Source: Lamellibrachia satsuma (lineage: Eukaryota; Annelida; Polychaeta; Sabellida; Siboglinidae). Taken from it: DNA of 64,000 bases. Positions 24,916-36,156 of this stretch are shown here, one piece after another. Made by a program: the position numbers and the translations under genes. The stretch is taken from positions 640,501-704,500 of the forward strand of contig BSQZ01000079.1 of the NCBI GenBank assembly GCA_033239005.1, read 5' to 3'. Below the pieces are notes generated by a model. It made no database searches, was not told where the DNA came from, and saw only the letters and a list, made by a program, of their open reading frames with translations. Every line of letters starts with the position of its first letter. Positions within the stretch are counted from its first letter, which is position 1.

Positions 24916-27900
24916 TCTGTGTTGTGTCCATGGCAAATATTACAGTAAATGACGACGTACATAGGCCTACATCAATGTAAAGACTGAAGTATTTGCAGCC
25001 GGCTAATACTAACCCTTCTGTAATTAGAACAACACACAACACACATGACTTTGTGTCATCCTGTTCTGTCCCCCCTCGTAAGTAGAATGACATATTACTA
25101 CAACTGATTGAGACCCCCGCCAACAAGCCTAGATCCGCCCCTGCACATGCACACACTCATGCAATTGCACATACAGGTAAAATATAAAATAAAACCATTT
25201 AAACCTGCTAATATTTAGCCAGGAATAGTCTTTGTGACAGTTATGATTTAGCAAATGAATAAATACTTGAAAATGCAACAGAAATCAAACAAAAAGGATG
25301 TCCTCATGTCCATATATATTAGCCTTCAAGCAATACAACTTAAATGATTTATTTACAGAAATAAGCATGATTTCTTCCTGTTGGTAATTATAGCAGACAT
25401 TATATAATAATACCAGATGAAGTAATGGCCACAGCATCACTGGATGTCTCATTAGTTGATTACGTGCCTTTGTTCACATGATTGTCTTCCAGTGGTCTCA
25501 TTAGTAACTCATCAAAGCTAAGTGGTGCTGTAGTGACAGTCAATCATGCCCCAACTACTCCCAGCCCTGGGTACTTCACTGACAATACAATCAAAGAGAA
25601 CAATTACATTTTAGGATTCATATTACATGGACATATTTACTACAGTGTCTTAATGTATAAGTTTAGCAAAGCGCGTGTCGTTCCCTCTCTCCTGAACACA
25701 CCTGTAATACTTGTTACAGATGAATGAACTGTAGCTCTTTGGAAAGGTGTTCACCTAACACATTAATTAACTGCAGTTCTTAGGAAAAGTATTCACCTGT
25801 AACAGATCAATGCATTGATTCAAGTATGAACATTAATTACTTGTCTTTGTTAAATTATTGCATAACAACTAAAATTGTCTTTTTGTAATAAATGAAACCA
25901 AATAATTTTAGCAAGGTTGTTAATTTATAACATGGAAGTGTGATAATAATTTCCATGCATGACCAATTAGTAGATCATACCATAGTCGTGGAAATTACAT
26001 ACACAATAATTATGAAGATGCGAGTAAACTGCATATGAAATGTCAAAGAAATTTGTCATACTTAAACCACAGTGTCATTCAGATTACATCATGTTTTATA
26101 TCACTGGCATTTCTAAAATTGCCAAATATTGCATTTCAATGTTTTTGCATGGGGCGATTGTTCAGATTTGTTTATATGTTGCCAGTAAGTCTCAATGGTA
26201 ATACCCCTATATAGATGATACTACTAGGAAACTGCCATATTGTGTGGTGCAAGTTGAGGAAGACAGGAATACTCCCTGGGAAGATGGCAGGAAACATAGT
26301 AGGTAACAGGAAGAGTAGAACTTGATCAGTTTTCTCCGAGCCTGAGCTCTGGACAGTCACACAAAAACAGGAGATGACATCTCTGGCATCTGACTGCTCC
26401 TGCCTTGGGCAACTGCCAAACAGTGTTACCACCTATAGGTACTTGGAATGTATTATGATATAGACTTATCTACAATATCAACTGTATTATAATCTCCATC
26501 ATATCATTAGACAAAAACAGAGTTTATTCCAACACTGAGCAGGTGTTCCTCTGTGCTTGTATGCAGCATACACATGCCATGTATGCACAAATTTAGCACA
26601 AATTTAGTAAATGACAACTGCTAAAATGATTTAAGCTGAGGTCTTTCATATTATCAATAAACAAGGTAGTAACGTTTTGTTTTAAAGCAAAATAAATTAT
26701 ACATAAAAACCATTTTGATATTTTGTACTTGAATCTGTTGTAATAAAAATGGCAAATATCAGCAAACTGCAGTATTTCATATCTGTGTTGACATGTGCCT
26801 TGTGAAATTTGGGTTGTCTATGGGATCGTAAACCATGGGAACTGACTGCTAGGAGAAGATATCCAGCTGGCTGCCCAGAGGATGTCACGAACCCTGTAGA
26901 CTGTGTAGTATACAGGTGCTATCCTTATGTATGAGCCTCCATATCTACTTTATGGACAAAGTTGGAAGTTTCCTGTTATTTTGAGGAACAAAAAAAATAT
27001 TCCCCAACTAATAAATGTGCATTAAAGTCCCTCTAAAGAGGCCACCCAAGTGACTGAGATAAAGTGGCCTGATTACAGGGGCTGGTCAATTATAAAATAT
27101 AGATGTGCAGATCTGGCAAACAATAGACTGACTGAGTGAACATTTTACAGGGCTGGCTATTTCCGAGAGGTGAATTTTCTAGGATGGCCACTATTGTATG
27201 TCAAAGATTCTAATAAGTGGAGGAAAACAAAATTACCTGGAAATACTGAGTAACACATTTTTTTGGAGATAATTGAAACGTCGATAAACAGAGTATGTTG
27301 AGAATGATGGTACAAAATCTTTGTGTATCTTTGGCTCCTGGCAGACATCCTGTATATCATGCATAGGCATTGGATAGGGGAGGGGGGATGTGGAGGTGGG
27401 CCCCAATATTTTTGGTGAGTTGATGGTAAGTATATGTTGGCCCCCCAACATGCTTGCAGAAACCGACTTTGGTCCCCCAATATTCAACAGTTTCTTTTAC
27501 TTATGCCATGTAAATAATTTTCATTGGAAGCCTATTAAAGTCTTAACATTATGTCCTGCTGGGCTAATAAATGTAGATATAAATCAGATATAAATGTAGA
27601 TATAAATCAGATATAAATGCATGCACTTATATAACTTATTATAGCAAAATGTTTTTCAACTTCAATTCAAGGTGGTTGCATACGAAAGGCTAATTTAGTA
27701 TCTAGCAAGGATATTAAAAACCCATGAGGCCAAACTTTTTATGTTTTACATTCAGATTTGTCCAGAAAACAGTTGCTGGAATGGGAATAAAACAAACATT
27801 TAAAATCCCAGAAAATCATAGTGTCACATGATATAAGGGCTTACAATGCATGAGTGCATCTAGCAAAAACAGTGTCCCAAGAAGGCAAACTTCATCCTAC

Positions 27901-28663
27901 TAAAACAAGAACCATCTTGAAAAAGGCTGCTTTGAAAATGTAAACATAATTTTACTTAATACAGTACAAAATCAGTACAACTTCAAATCAATATTCTTTC
28001 CTTCCTTTCTGTCTAGCCTACCTGTTGTATCTCATATCTATCATGACATGTCTGGGGAGGTGTTAAGAAACAAGGGAAAGGGGATGTTTTTTCAAAGGAT
28101 GAAAAAGGGGTCTCAAAATCAAGAAGGGGACAATAGGTATAGAAATTAACTGTGAATTCTCGTATTGCTGTTTGGTTCAAACCCGATACAGCAGCGTAGA
28201 ACCTCCGGGAGCTTTTCTTTCATCAACTGTAAAAACATTTTGTTTTTGGTTTAACATGACAAATCATGGCATCGCGGCAATATATATATATCTATATCCA
28301 GGAAATTCAGGTCGGCAGGCCCATAAAACATAAAATAGAACAGTCTGGCCTGAAGGGGAAATGTCACAAGATCAAGTGCTGGCCATGTAAAACTGATCCT
28401 CTTTTACCAGAATTGGAAAGAGATTTAGTGCCTCTGTGAATATTTTATACATATGTCAGCTGGTGTTTCTTAATGAACAAAACTTTGACATTTTGAAGTA
28501 TTCTCAACATGAGTAAATTACACATGGGAAAATGTGGGATGATACAACTAGTTGGGGAAAGAAATAAACGGACAGGGATGGAGTTCTCCACAGTGCTGCG
28601 TGTATGGCTGGTGGGCTGTTCCACAATCCTACATAGATGCATTGAAATACGGAAATAACCTCC
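24916..28663. other. no confirmed gene; weak exon candidate at 25493
   Basis: AT-rich unique sequence. An acceptor-like TTGTCTTCCAG at 25482-25492 precedes an open stretch (reads SSKLSGAVVTVNHAPTTPSP, ends at TGA 25727) of plausible protein composition but unknown identity. Short repeats of GATATAAATCAGATATAAAT lie at 27575-27618. Nothing else is supported. Confidence 0.3.
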
Positions 28664-29570
28664 TTCCCCAAAAAAAAAGCCCCTGGAGGAAAAAACCTGG
28701 AAAAAGAAAATAAAACAAAGAATAAAAACAATAAAATTACACTTAAATTGGGACAGTCGCATAAAAACAAAGTTATACATATATGACATAAGACGTCTCT
28801 AATAATATTACTGGAATTATGATGTTTATTAAATAAGGGAAAGTAAAACATGGTATTTTAATTTAATTGTTTATTACCAGAACCATACAAACCATAATAC
28901 AATCTACACTACATGGCTTTTATGGTAAACTTGTCAAGTGTTTTACTTTCCATTGAAATGTATTAAATATAGGCTTTTATAGTAAACTTGACAAGTTATT
29001 TTACTTCCCTTTGAAATATATTAAATATATTTCAATGAGAAGTAAAATCAGTTGACAAGTTTACTATAAAAGCCATAAGTAGTGTAGATTGTATTGTGGT
29101 TTTTGTTTGTACAGCTTAGTGTAACAAATGATTAAAGGACTTTAAACATTTTAAGCTGGATGGTATCAAAGTGGAGTTTATATGCATTTCGCTTTGAGCT
29201 GACGCTTGTGAAAGAGTATTAAATGCTTTCATTAGTGCTCAACAATGCAACTCATCCTTTCACTCCCATTCAGATAAAGGCAATCCTGGAAGTCCATTTT
29301 CTCACCTGCAACATTCTTGGAGTTTGTGTATATATTCTTTTTATGTGCATTGGCTTTATGTGCATTGTGCATTAACTGGGGTGTGATATGTATTCATGAC
29401 AGAAGTTACTGACAGGCTTTGTGTGAATGTGCTCACTCTGAATGCTTCAAATTGATTGTACATAATAATTTAAATAGAAAATGACAATTAAGTTCATTTA
29501 TTTTTTTTTCTTATGGGGCTTTTCCTGGCAGGGCTTTTTCTTTGGGGGGGGATTTTTTTCCTGATAAACA
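28664..29570. mobile_element. fold-back-like element with nested hairpin, about 900 bp (copy B)
   Basis: The outer left end (28664-28712) is an inverted, diverged copy of the right end (29508-29570). Both are made of GGGGGCTTTTTTCC-like words. Inside, 28889-28970 and about 29017-29103 form a long imperfect inverted repeat (about 83 bp per arm), and a third, direct partial copy of the arm lies between them (28972-29025). The remaining body 29102-29510 is duplicated at 12891-13300. No transposase is encoded. It is probably a non-autonomous DNA element. Confidence 0.7.
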
Positions 29571-29849
29571 GGGACAAGCAAGAAAGTGGCAGACAAAATG
29601 GTCAGTAGCAGGAACATCATGCATGACTGTTCGGTGTAACAGTGTATTTCTTGCAGAATAACAAAGTAGGCTGATTGCTAGGTGGCACATAGTTCAGACC
29701 GGTTCCAAAATTTTCTCCGTAAATTTAAGATATAAGGCTTACACTTACACATGTTTTACTGCATAGCAGTATTGTGCATAGTATGTTGAGGTATTGGTGA
29801 GAAATTAAAGTTAGTGGCAGTTTCTTCCTATTCTTTTCCAATTAGGCTT

Positions 29850-30250
29850 TTCAGGGACATTGCCTGCATCCCATAGTCACCGTGGAAACAACAAATGGGA
29901 TCCTTTCACTGCACAAGTGCCAAAACGCCCCTTTCTGAACATGAGCACGTACAGCCACTAGAAGAAATAATGCAAGCGGTGGGTGAAGCAGAAGATAACA
30001 TTTACTCGATATGTGAAACCAAAGTAAGAGGGGAAGACCATCCCATGGGGTGCCAGTGGTGTGGTTTATGGACCCACCATAGATGCATAAACCCAAAATG
30101 ACCGAATCAGAATACAAGGCAGTATAGTAAACTCAAAAAACTATAATGCGATGTTTTTTGCACAAAATTCCAACCGATGGTAGGGATAACATTAACATTT
30201 TTCAACGATGTGAGGATTAAACAGTCACATATGACTAATGAAAGTTGAAA
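29850..30250 (+). pseudogene. LINE ORF1-like fragment with degenerate PHD finger
   Basis: The open stretch 29895-30103 encodes ICETKVRGEDHPMGCQWC followed by WTHHRCINPK, the central C..C-W-x-H-x2-C part of a PHD zinc finger. A one-base shift then gives MTESEYKAV, and another frame gives CDVFC near 30145, matching the expected last cysteine pair. The first zinc-binding cysteine appears lost (YS instead of YC). Known: many invertebrate CR1-like LINEs encode a PHD finger in ORF1, thought to act in RNP or chromatin binding. The fragment abuts the gypsy element's 3' end. A decayed host PHD gene is the alternative. Confidence 0.6.
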
Positions 30251-30289
30251 GCACTGTAGAAAACATGTCAAAATCATTAAACAAAACAG

Positions 30290-30828
30290 ACAGATGTGGG
30301 TACAGTAAAGAAATCAGTAGAGTAGATAAGTGAAGAAACAGAGGAGGTTGAAAACACCATGTAGAGGGTTATTGACATGAAACTTGTATCTTCTGGGTAA
30401 CTTGGATATGTTGATTCTCTGAGATCTTCTCGGTGTAGTTTGTAGTACCGGAGTCGGTACCTCTTTCTGGTTACCCTGTTGTTGTTGTTCAACCTGCATG
30501 GTGGGCCGAATAAGCTCAACTGAAGTGATTGAGAAATTGGAGAACCATCATTAGATAGTGTAACCATAGACTGATCAGCTAACACATGAAATGGTGCTTC
30601 ATGCGTCTTCCTTAGGTGTACATGGTTCCGCCTGTACACTGTTCCATCAGTATCCTCAACCTCATATGATCTCTCATCCAGTCTTCCTAGCACTTTCGCT
30701 TTCTTCCACGACTTGACTCCAAGCTTGAATGGTTTCATTCTGACAGTGTCACCTTGGTGTAGATTCGGGAGGTCTTTGGCAGACCTGTTATAGTACTTGG
30801 CTTGACGGTGTTGCATCTTTTTCAACAT
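30290..30828 (-). pseudogene. Ty3/gypsy integrase C-terminal domain and pol C-terminus
   Basis: The minus strand reads RQAKYYNRSAKDLPNLHQGD, VRMKPFK, KVLGRLDERSYEVEDTDG and YRRNHVHLRKT, the C-terminal DNA-binding part of gypsy integrases. After a frameshift near 30480 it reads RRSQRINISKLPRRYKF, the usual basic end of pol in K02A2.6-like elements. The pol tail is complete, so the element likely ended not far below 30290, but no 3' LTR was recognised there. Confidence 0.85.
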
Positions 30829-31403
30829 GTCTGTTTCCTGTCGCAGTACAGTCGATCGTGATTCGAGGAGACTAAGCTGAGCCTCTGAGCAGGGCTGCTA
30901 TCCATTCCTAGAGTCGGGGTATTGCGGATGTTCAGCAATGCCAAGTACTGGTCCTCACCAGCTTTTCATGCTGTCTTGATCATCTTCTTTGCAGCTTTCA
31001 CTGAAGACTCCACTGTACCGTTTGAGCGACTGTGGTGTGGAGAAATTGTCAAATGTTCGAAACCCCATGTTCTACTGAAATTAGCAAACTCATTTGATAT
31101 CAGCTGGGGACCGTTGTCACTAATGACAGTGTCAGGAATGCTCATCCTAGCAAAGTGAGCTTTGAGTTTGGTAATTACCGCCTTGGATCCGGTGGTTACA
31201 AGGCAATCAATCTCAAAAAAGTTTAATCTATAGTCAGTGGTGACTAGGTAATCCTTTTCATGATAGGAGAACAGGTCGACACCGACCTTCTGCCATGGTC
31301 GATCAGGCACCTCATGGCTCATTAAAGAACATTCAAACTCACGACAGGTTTCACATGTTTGGATGTATTCTTTGATTTCTCTGTTCATGCCAGGCCAGTA
31401 CAC
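30829..31403 (-). pseudogene. Ty3/gypsy integrase zinc-binding and catalytic core
   Basis: The minus-strand open frame 31403-30966 reads YWPGMNREIKEYIQTCETC (end of the HHCC zinc-binding domain), VGVDLF (first catalytic Asp), ISDNGPQLISNEF (second Asp) and HHSRSNGTVESSVKAAKK (catalytic Glu), so all three DDE residues are visible. Integrase inserts the element cDNA into the genome. Between 30966 and 30829 the frame is broken. Confidence 0.9.
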
Positions 31404-31933
31404 TGACTGCCTTCCAAGTACTTGACATCAATGTCGTATGCTAGAGCACGTAGCAGCAAGACTTGTAGATGCTTTGGTGCTTTGTCTAGAGGTTTCTTGT
31501 TATAGCCTAAAGTGGCTTGTGATCACTGTAGACGAGGATGGGACAACCATAGGTAAACTGGTTCCACTTCTCAAGAGCAAAGACGACTGCCAGCATCTCT
31601 TTCTCTATAATGGCATACCTGGTTTCTGCGTCAGTCAAAGCACGACTGGCATAGGCGATTGGTCTGCCATCCTGGAGCAGAGCATTTCCCAGGCCATAGT
31701 TGCTAGCATCACACAGAATGACCAGTTGCTTACTCAGGTCAAAGTAAACCAGAGTTGGTGCCTCAGCCAGGAGTTGTTAGAGTATTGTGAAGGTTTGCTC
31801 CTTCACACCACTCCACACCCAGTCAACATCATGCTGAGCAAGAGCAGCAATGGAACAGAAGACATCAGTCACCTTAGGTACATATCTCGCCAGGTAGGTT
31901 ACTGTGCCTCTAAGTCTCTCTACAGCTTCCTTG
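31404..31933 (-). pseudogene. Ty3/gypsy RNase H domain, broken
   Basis: The minus strand between RT and integrase carries the expected RNase H pieces in interrupted frames: APTLVYFDLSKQLVIL, CDASNYGLGNALLQDG, PIAYASRALTDAETRYA and EKEMLAVVFALEKWNQF. This domain degrades the RNA strand during reverse transcription. Stops and shifts break it. Confidence 0.8.
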
Positions 31934-32662
31934 TCACCACGTCTCCATCTTCAGAACAGCTTCGACCTTGGACGGGTCGGGTTTCAGGCCATCAGCTGTG
32001 ACCACATGACCTAGGAACGGGATCTCATCGACATTGAAGTGACACTTCTCAAGATTGAGTTTGATCCCATGCTCCATACATCTTTGGAGAAGCCTCTGGA
32101 CTTTGATACAGAGATCAGAGTCATCAGATCCATGGATGATGATATCATCAGCAACACAGTGCACATTATCCAGCCCTTCCAGTGCTTGTTGCAGACGCAT
32201 CTGGAAAATTTCACTGCTGACTTTCAAGCCAAAACATAGTCGACGCCAATGATAACGTCCAAAAGGTGTTGCGAATGTAGTTAGCAGGCTTGATTCATCA
32301 TCCAGTTCGCAGTGTAGATAGCCTTGCTGCAGGTCACATACAGCAAACTTCTTGGAGTTCACAAGCTTTGGTAGAATGTCATCTAACACAGGCAGTTTGT
32401 AGTGTTCATGTTTTAGAACCAGGTTGAGAGGTCTGGGATCAATGCAGATCCTTACAGCCCCTGAGCGCTTCTTAGCCACAGACATTTGGTTCACCCAGTC
32501 ATTGGGTTGATCCACCTTGACTATAATACCAGTGTGTTCTAGTCGGTCTAGCTCATCTTTCACAGAACTGTTCGGTGATTCTGGTAGGGTACAAGGTGGT
32601 CTTACACCCGGTTCAGCATTTGGTTCCAAAGTGAGATGGACTTTGCCACCAGGAACGATCAA
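31934..32662 (-). pseudogene. Ty3/gypsy reverse transcriptase
   Basis: A 242-codon open frame with all the main RT blocks: DELDRLEHTGIIVKVDQPND, WVNQMSVAKKRSGAVRICID (motif 2 region), FAVCDLQQGYLHCELDDES (palm A Asp), FGRYHWRRLCFGLKVSSEIF, and VADDIIIHG near 32155 (catalytic DD in the YVDD position), then EKCHFNVDEIPFLGHVVTADG. This is the best preserved module of the element. The sequence type matches the K02A2.6-like Ty3/gypsy group widespread in invertebrates. Breaks on both sides show the element is inactive. Confidence 0.92.
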
Positions 32663-32699
32663 AGTTTACCATCAAACATGTCAGGATAGTCTTTTAACC

Positions 32700-33290
32700 C
32701 TAAGTAGTGCTAGATCCAGATACTGCAGATACCATTTCAAAGTTCTCATAGTTGACTGTGATGAGCTTCCAGCTTTCAGCAGCCTTACGACTGAGTAGTG
32801 GAGTCAGTTCGTCACCATCCACTATGACATAGTCCACGTTGAACTTGTCTCCAGTAGCAGGATTCACAGTTTTAGCACGACACTTGCGAAGAGCTTCGGT
32901 CTTCATATTGTTCCACATCTTTAGAGTGACGGATTCTGGACGGATATCCTTATCCTCCACATATTTCTTGGGTAGTATATTGACAGTGGACCCACAGTCA
33001 ATTTTCATTTCCACAGACTGTTTTCTGATCAGCATGTGACAGAAGATTGGGCCATGATCACCTGACCTGAGTGTGTGGACATCAGCAGTTACTGAACTAA
33101 TGTCACCATAACTAGTAGATGAGCTGTCGGAGTCACAGTCATTCTGCACACCGTGTACAGTCTTGGAGCATTGTGTGGAGCCTCGGAAATGATTGCGGCC
33201 CTTGCATGCATCGCAAGTTTTACCCCATGCAGGGCAGAGTTCCTTTTTCATGACGTGTTTTATTGCAGAATTTACATTTTCTTGCACAGC
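32700..33290 (-). pseudogene. Ty3/gypsy zinc knuckle and aspartic protease
   Basis: Cysteines ARKCKFCNKTRHEK (about 33285-33245), then after a frame change ELCPAWGKTCDACKGRNHF, form the nucleic-acid-binding knuckle region. The protease active site reads VEMKIDCGSTVNILP near 33000 (DCG in place of the common DTG/DSG), followed by typical downstream sequence to 32700. The protease would cleave the Gag-Pol polyprotein. Confidence 0.85.
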
Positions 33291-33675
33291 CTCGCTGACC
33301 CAAGGTCTTGTCGTGATTGTTGCTTTCCGCTCTCCTCCGTGGTGTGCATCCCCATGTAGCCTTTGTGTGGGTTTTCGGTTCTGGCTTTCCCCCAGGTGAG
33401 TGACTGGTAACAGCATGTCCACTGGCTTCGTCATCTCCAGTAGAACGTAGTTGAGATGACGCGGCCTGAGCACATCGACAGAGGTCGATGCATGAAGTAA
33501 GAGTCAGAGCCGACTCTTGAAACAGACGTTTCCTTGTGGCATTGTCAGTAATGCCAAGCACGGTGTGATCTCTCAGTAGACTGTCTCGCATTGAACGTTT
33601 TGTTATGCCATGTTTTTTTTTATATATATATATAGCGTCAGTGTGTGGCGTGTTCACGAACTTGAGCCACACCAC
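33291..33675 (-). pseudogene. Ty3/gypsy Gag C-terminal part
   Basis: The minus strand reads SLLRDHTVLGITDNATRKRL, ALTLTSCIDLCRCAQAASS, the conserved capsid C-terminal segment before the zinc knuckle. An AT microsatellite (33609-33635) interrupts the upstream part, and the Gag N-terminus is not recognisable. Confidence 0.8.
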
Positions 33676-33930
33676 GGTTCATAGCAGCACACACAGGAAT
33701 AACACTACCCAGCATCTAGCCAGCAGTAGAAATAGTCAAAACAGTGTACCGTCTGACTTTCAGTTGCGCGTTTAAACCCGGTCACTCGCCGTTAAACTCG
33801 TTCAGTCTCAGAGCCAATGGAAAGGCCCACGGCACATGGCGCACTTAGATCAAGCAGTAGCACCGCCACTAACAGTTTGACAATCTCGAGAGGCACTGGT
33901 TCGACTGTGCCCTGTTGCTACCATGTGATG
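33676..33930 (-). mobile_element. possible gypsy leader with primer-binding-like site
   Basis: On the minus strand, CATCACA is followed by TGGTAGCAACAGGGCA (33923 down to 33908), which looks like an LTR end (CA) followed by a tRNA primer-binding site (TGG...). It lies where the 5' LTR/leader junction should be. No matching LTR was found at the other end, so this is tentative. Confidence 0.25.
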
Positions 33931-34154
33931 TGAGGTTGTTTACGTGCCTCATAATGTATAAACTCAGTCAAACACATTTAGCTACAGGCAAACGTGCCAT
34001 TAGTTTTATAAGCGGAAACTCAACAACGCCGGGATCGGCTTCTTATTTCTACTTAACAGGGAGCGCTCAATGTTAGATATTGTTACAGCAACAACTAGAG
34101 AAAAAGGAGCTGTAGCAATAGCTGGAAAAAAGCAGGTGACAAAAAGCCACAGTT

Positions 34155-34185
34155 GTGCTGTTACCCCGAACGGGGGTAACAGCAC
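34155..34185. other. perfect 13-bp hairpin
   Basis: GTGCTGTTACCCC and GGGGTAACAGCAC flank a 5-base loop (GAACG). It overlaps the start of the cysteine-rich fragment. Confidence 0.9.
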
Positions 34186-34358
34186 CCGATAGACCAGTAG
34201 ATGATGCCCTGTTGCACATAATCCCATGTAACTGCTCCACAGATTGCTGTAAGGCAAGGTGTACATGCCACAATAACAACTTTATGTGTTCTCCTGCATG
34301 TGGTCAAGACCAGGACTCGGGGTGCTCAAACTCAGTCTTGGGTGACACCGATGAGTAG
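34155..34358 (+). pseudogene. cysteine-rich CXC-like fragment of unknown origin
   Basis: A 67-codon open stretch reads DDALLHIIPCNCSTDCCKAR, then CTCHNNNFMCSPACG and GCSNS. The spacing (CxC...C..xxCxC...CSxxC...CSN) recalls the tesmin/TSO1-like CXC cysteine array found in some invertebrate proteins and element-encoded genes. Upstream frames are broken and there is no start or splice context. It lies 0.5 kb from the gypsy element's 5' end, so it may belong to another buried element. Confidence 0.4.
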
Positions 34359-34563
34359 TCGTGCATTTGCTGATGGAGAGACAAAATCAAAACTAATCTT
34401 GGTAAAATAGTGGTGCTTATCATTCACGATTTCATGACATACGCTGGTTCTGGTTTCAACAAAGACATAGTCAGAACTGTTGTGAATGTTTCAGTAATTA
34501 TCATAACATGTTGCCACATGCTTTTGATATTAATTAGTACATAATAAGGCGATTTTACCTAAA

Positions 34564-34908
34564 TTAAGCTTTTGGGCTAGATTCATGTATTTCATTTTGT
34601 CCTTAAATGAATGTATGTTAAATAAATGTATTTGCATTATGTTAGATATATGATTGATGCTCATGACAGTAGCATACTAATATGCAGAGTATAATCATGT
34701 TATATGGGAGAGAATACAACGATTTACATCAGTTAAGCTTTTGGACTAGATTCATGGATTTATGTTTTGACCTTATATCAAGGGTTCATTATAATTATTA
34801 TATACAATGTTCCCCTATTAAATGTATTTGTGTTACGTTACATATTCGATTGATGTTTATGACAGTAGCATACTTATATGTAAAGCATAATCATGTTATA
34901 TGGGAGAC
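34564..34908. repeat. about 170-bp tandem duplication, 2 diverged copies
   Basis: Copies begin TTAAGCTTTTGG at 34564 and 34733, and both end with ATAATCATGTTATATGGGAG. The second has a short internal insertion. Confidence 0.85.
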
Positions 34909-35300
34909 AAATTGGACAACTCTGCAAGCATTTTTTATATCAACAAGTATTTGGCAGGGTATCTCTCCCCCCCTGGAAAGGAGGGAAGGTACCCTGCCAC
35001 ACTGGTATGGATTATCACCAGAGTGATACGTCTGCACAGAATGACTACTGTGTCACCATCTAGCGGTAGTTGTCTGAAAAAATTGCTGATAGCACCAAAA
35101 CGTCACGGGGATAAAAGGTAAACTGACTGTGAAATAAGTAAAAATATCACTCAACTAGATATGTAGTTGAGTTGACTTTCTTCAGAATGAGGTTATTTTA
35201 TGCTTATGCTAGTGAATTAGAATAGACAGCTGCTAATAATGATGGAATCTGTGTGGCCTTGAAGGGACAGGTCTACTTATGAGCAGGTTATATCAGGGAA
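34909..35300. other. no gene seen
   Basis: Unique sequence. Confidence 0.4.
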
Positions 35301-35441
35301 TGGGGATCACCTGGCTATAACGAACACTTCTATGTTACGTACATCATTGGAATAGGTATCACACTTGGCTATAATGAACATTTATGTTATGTACATCAAT
35401 GGAGTGGAGATCACCTGGATACAATGGACACTCCTATGTTA
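35301..35441. repeat. about 53-bp degenerate tandem repeat, 3 copies
   Basis: Units share GATCACCTGG, TATAATGAACA and TATGTTAYGTACATCA. Confidence 0.8.
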
Positions 35442-35460
35442 GCCCCAGAAGGGGCTAACA
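35437..35460. other. perfect 10-bp hairpin with 4-base loop
   Basis: TGTTAGCCCC and GGGGCTAACA are separated by AGAA, at the edge of the 53-bp repeat. Confidence 0.9.
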
Positions 35461-35540
35461 TACTGAAGACTGAAGATGTCATGTACTCCATGTGAACAGC
35501 TCAACACAACATTTTTATATTTTTCCTTGTGTATTATGTG

Positions 35541-35592
35541 TAACTACCATGTGTAACTACCATGTGTAAATACCATGTTTAACTACCATGTG
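35541..35592. repeat. 13-bp tandem repeat, 4 copies
   Basis: Unit TAACTACCATGTG. Confidence 0.9.
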
Positions 35593-36095
35593 AGGCCTTG
35601 CAATAAGGTTAATGTTGAGTCCAGGTAAGGGTATTTTCTGAGAATGGTGGTCTCTTTTTAAACCAGCCATGAACGCTGCACTGTTGAAGCCTCGGCAGAT
35701 AATATATGTTTGAAATTACATATACCACTATCAGCTTGATTACTCCAGAAATGTAATGATGCCATTATCAAAAGCCCACAATGTCTGTCTTCTGTTTGCA
35801 GGTTTTTTTAGCCATGCCAGAAATATTGGGTTTGCTTCAATTTAGAGTGACAGTCTGTCTGAAATAATATCAGAGTCTGCACAATGTTAAGTGTATAGAG
35901 GGTGCTTGATTACACCACACCCATATCTTTGTGTTTACTTTCTGCATGGGCCATGGAAACTGATCCCTGTTTGTGGAGGTCACAGCCAGGGAGATGTGGC
36001 ACTGGAGGGACTTGGTTTAGAAGGAGTTTGAACGGTTTATCTGAGTAAAACAATATACCAGGGTATGCATTGAATGATTAACTGTACATACACTG
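35593..36095. other. no gene seen
   Basis: Unique sequence. Confidence 0.4.
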
Positions 36096-36156
36096 CTTGC
36101 GTGCGTGCGTGCGTGCGTGTGTGCGTGCGTGCGTGCGTGCGTGCGTGTGTGCGTGC
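36096..36156. repeat. (GCGT)n microsatellite
   Basis: GCGT repeats with GTGT interruptions. Confidence 0.95.

Noticed and set aside
25493..25727. Coding exon after TTGTCTTCCAG
   Set aside because: The acceptor is fair and the composition protein-like, but no domain or partner exon is seen; left as a weak note only.
31438..32001. 187-codon plus-strand frame
   Set aside because: Lies antisense to the gypsy RNase H and RT region, whose minus-strand motifs are clear.
33836..33930. tRNA or tRNA-derived SINE (GGTTCGAC with an upstream GGCGCAC)
   Set aside because: The T-arm does not fold with canonical spacing and the B box is imperfect; a gypsy leader/primer-binding region explains it better.
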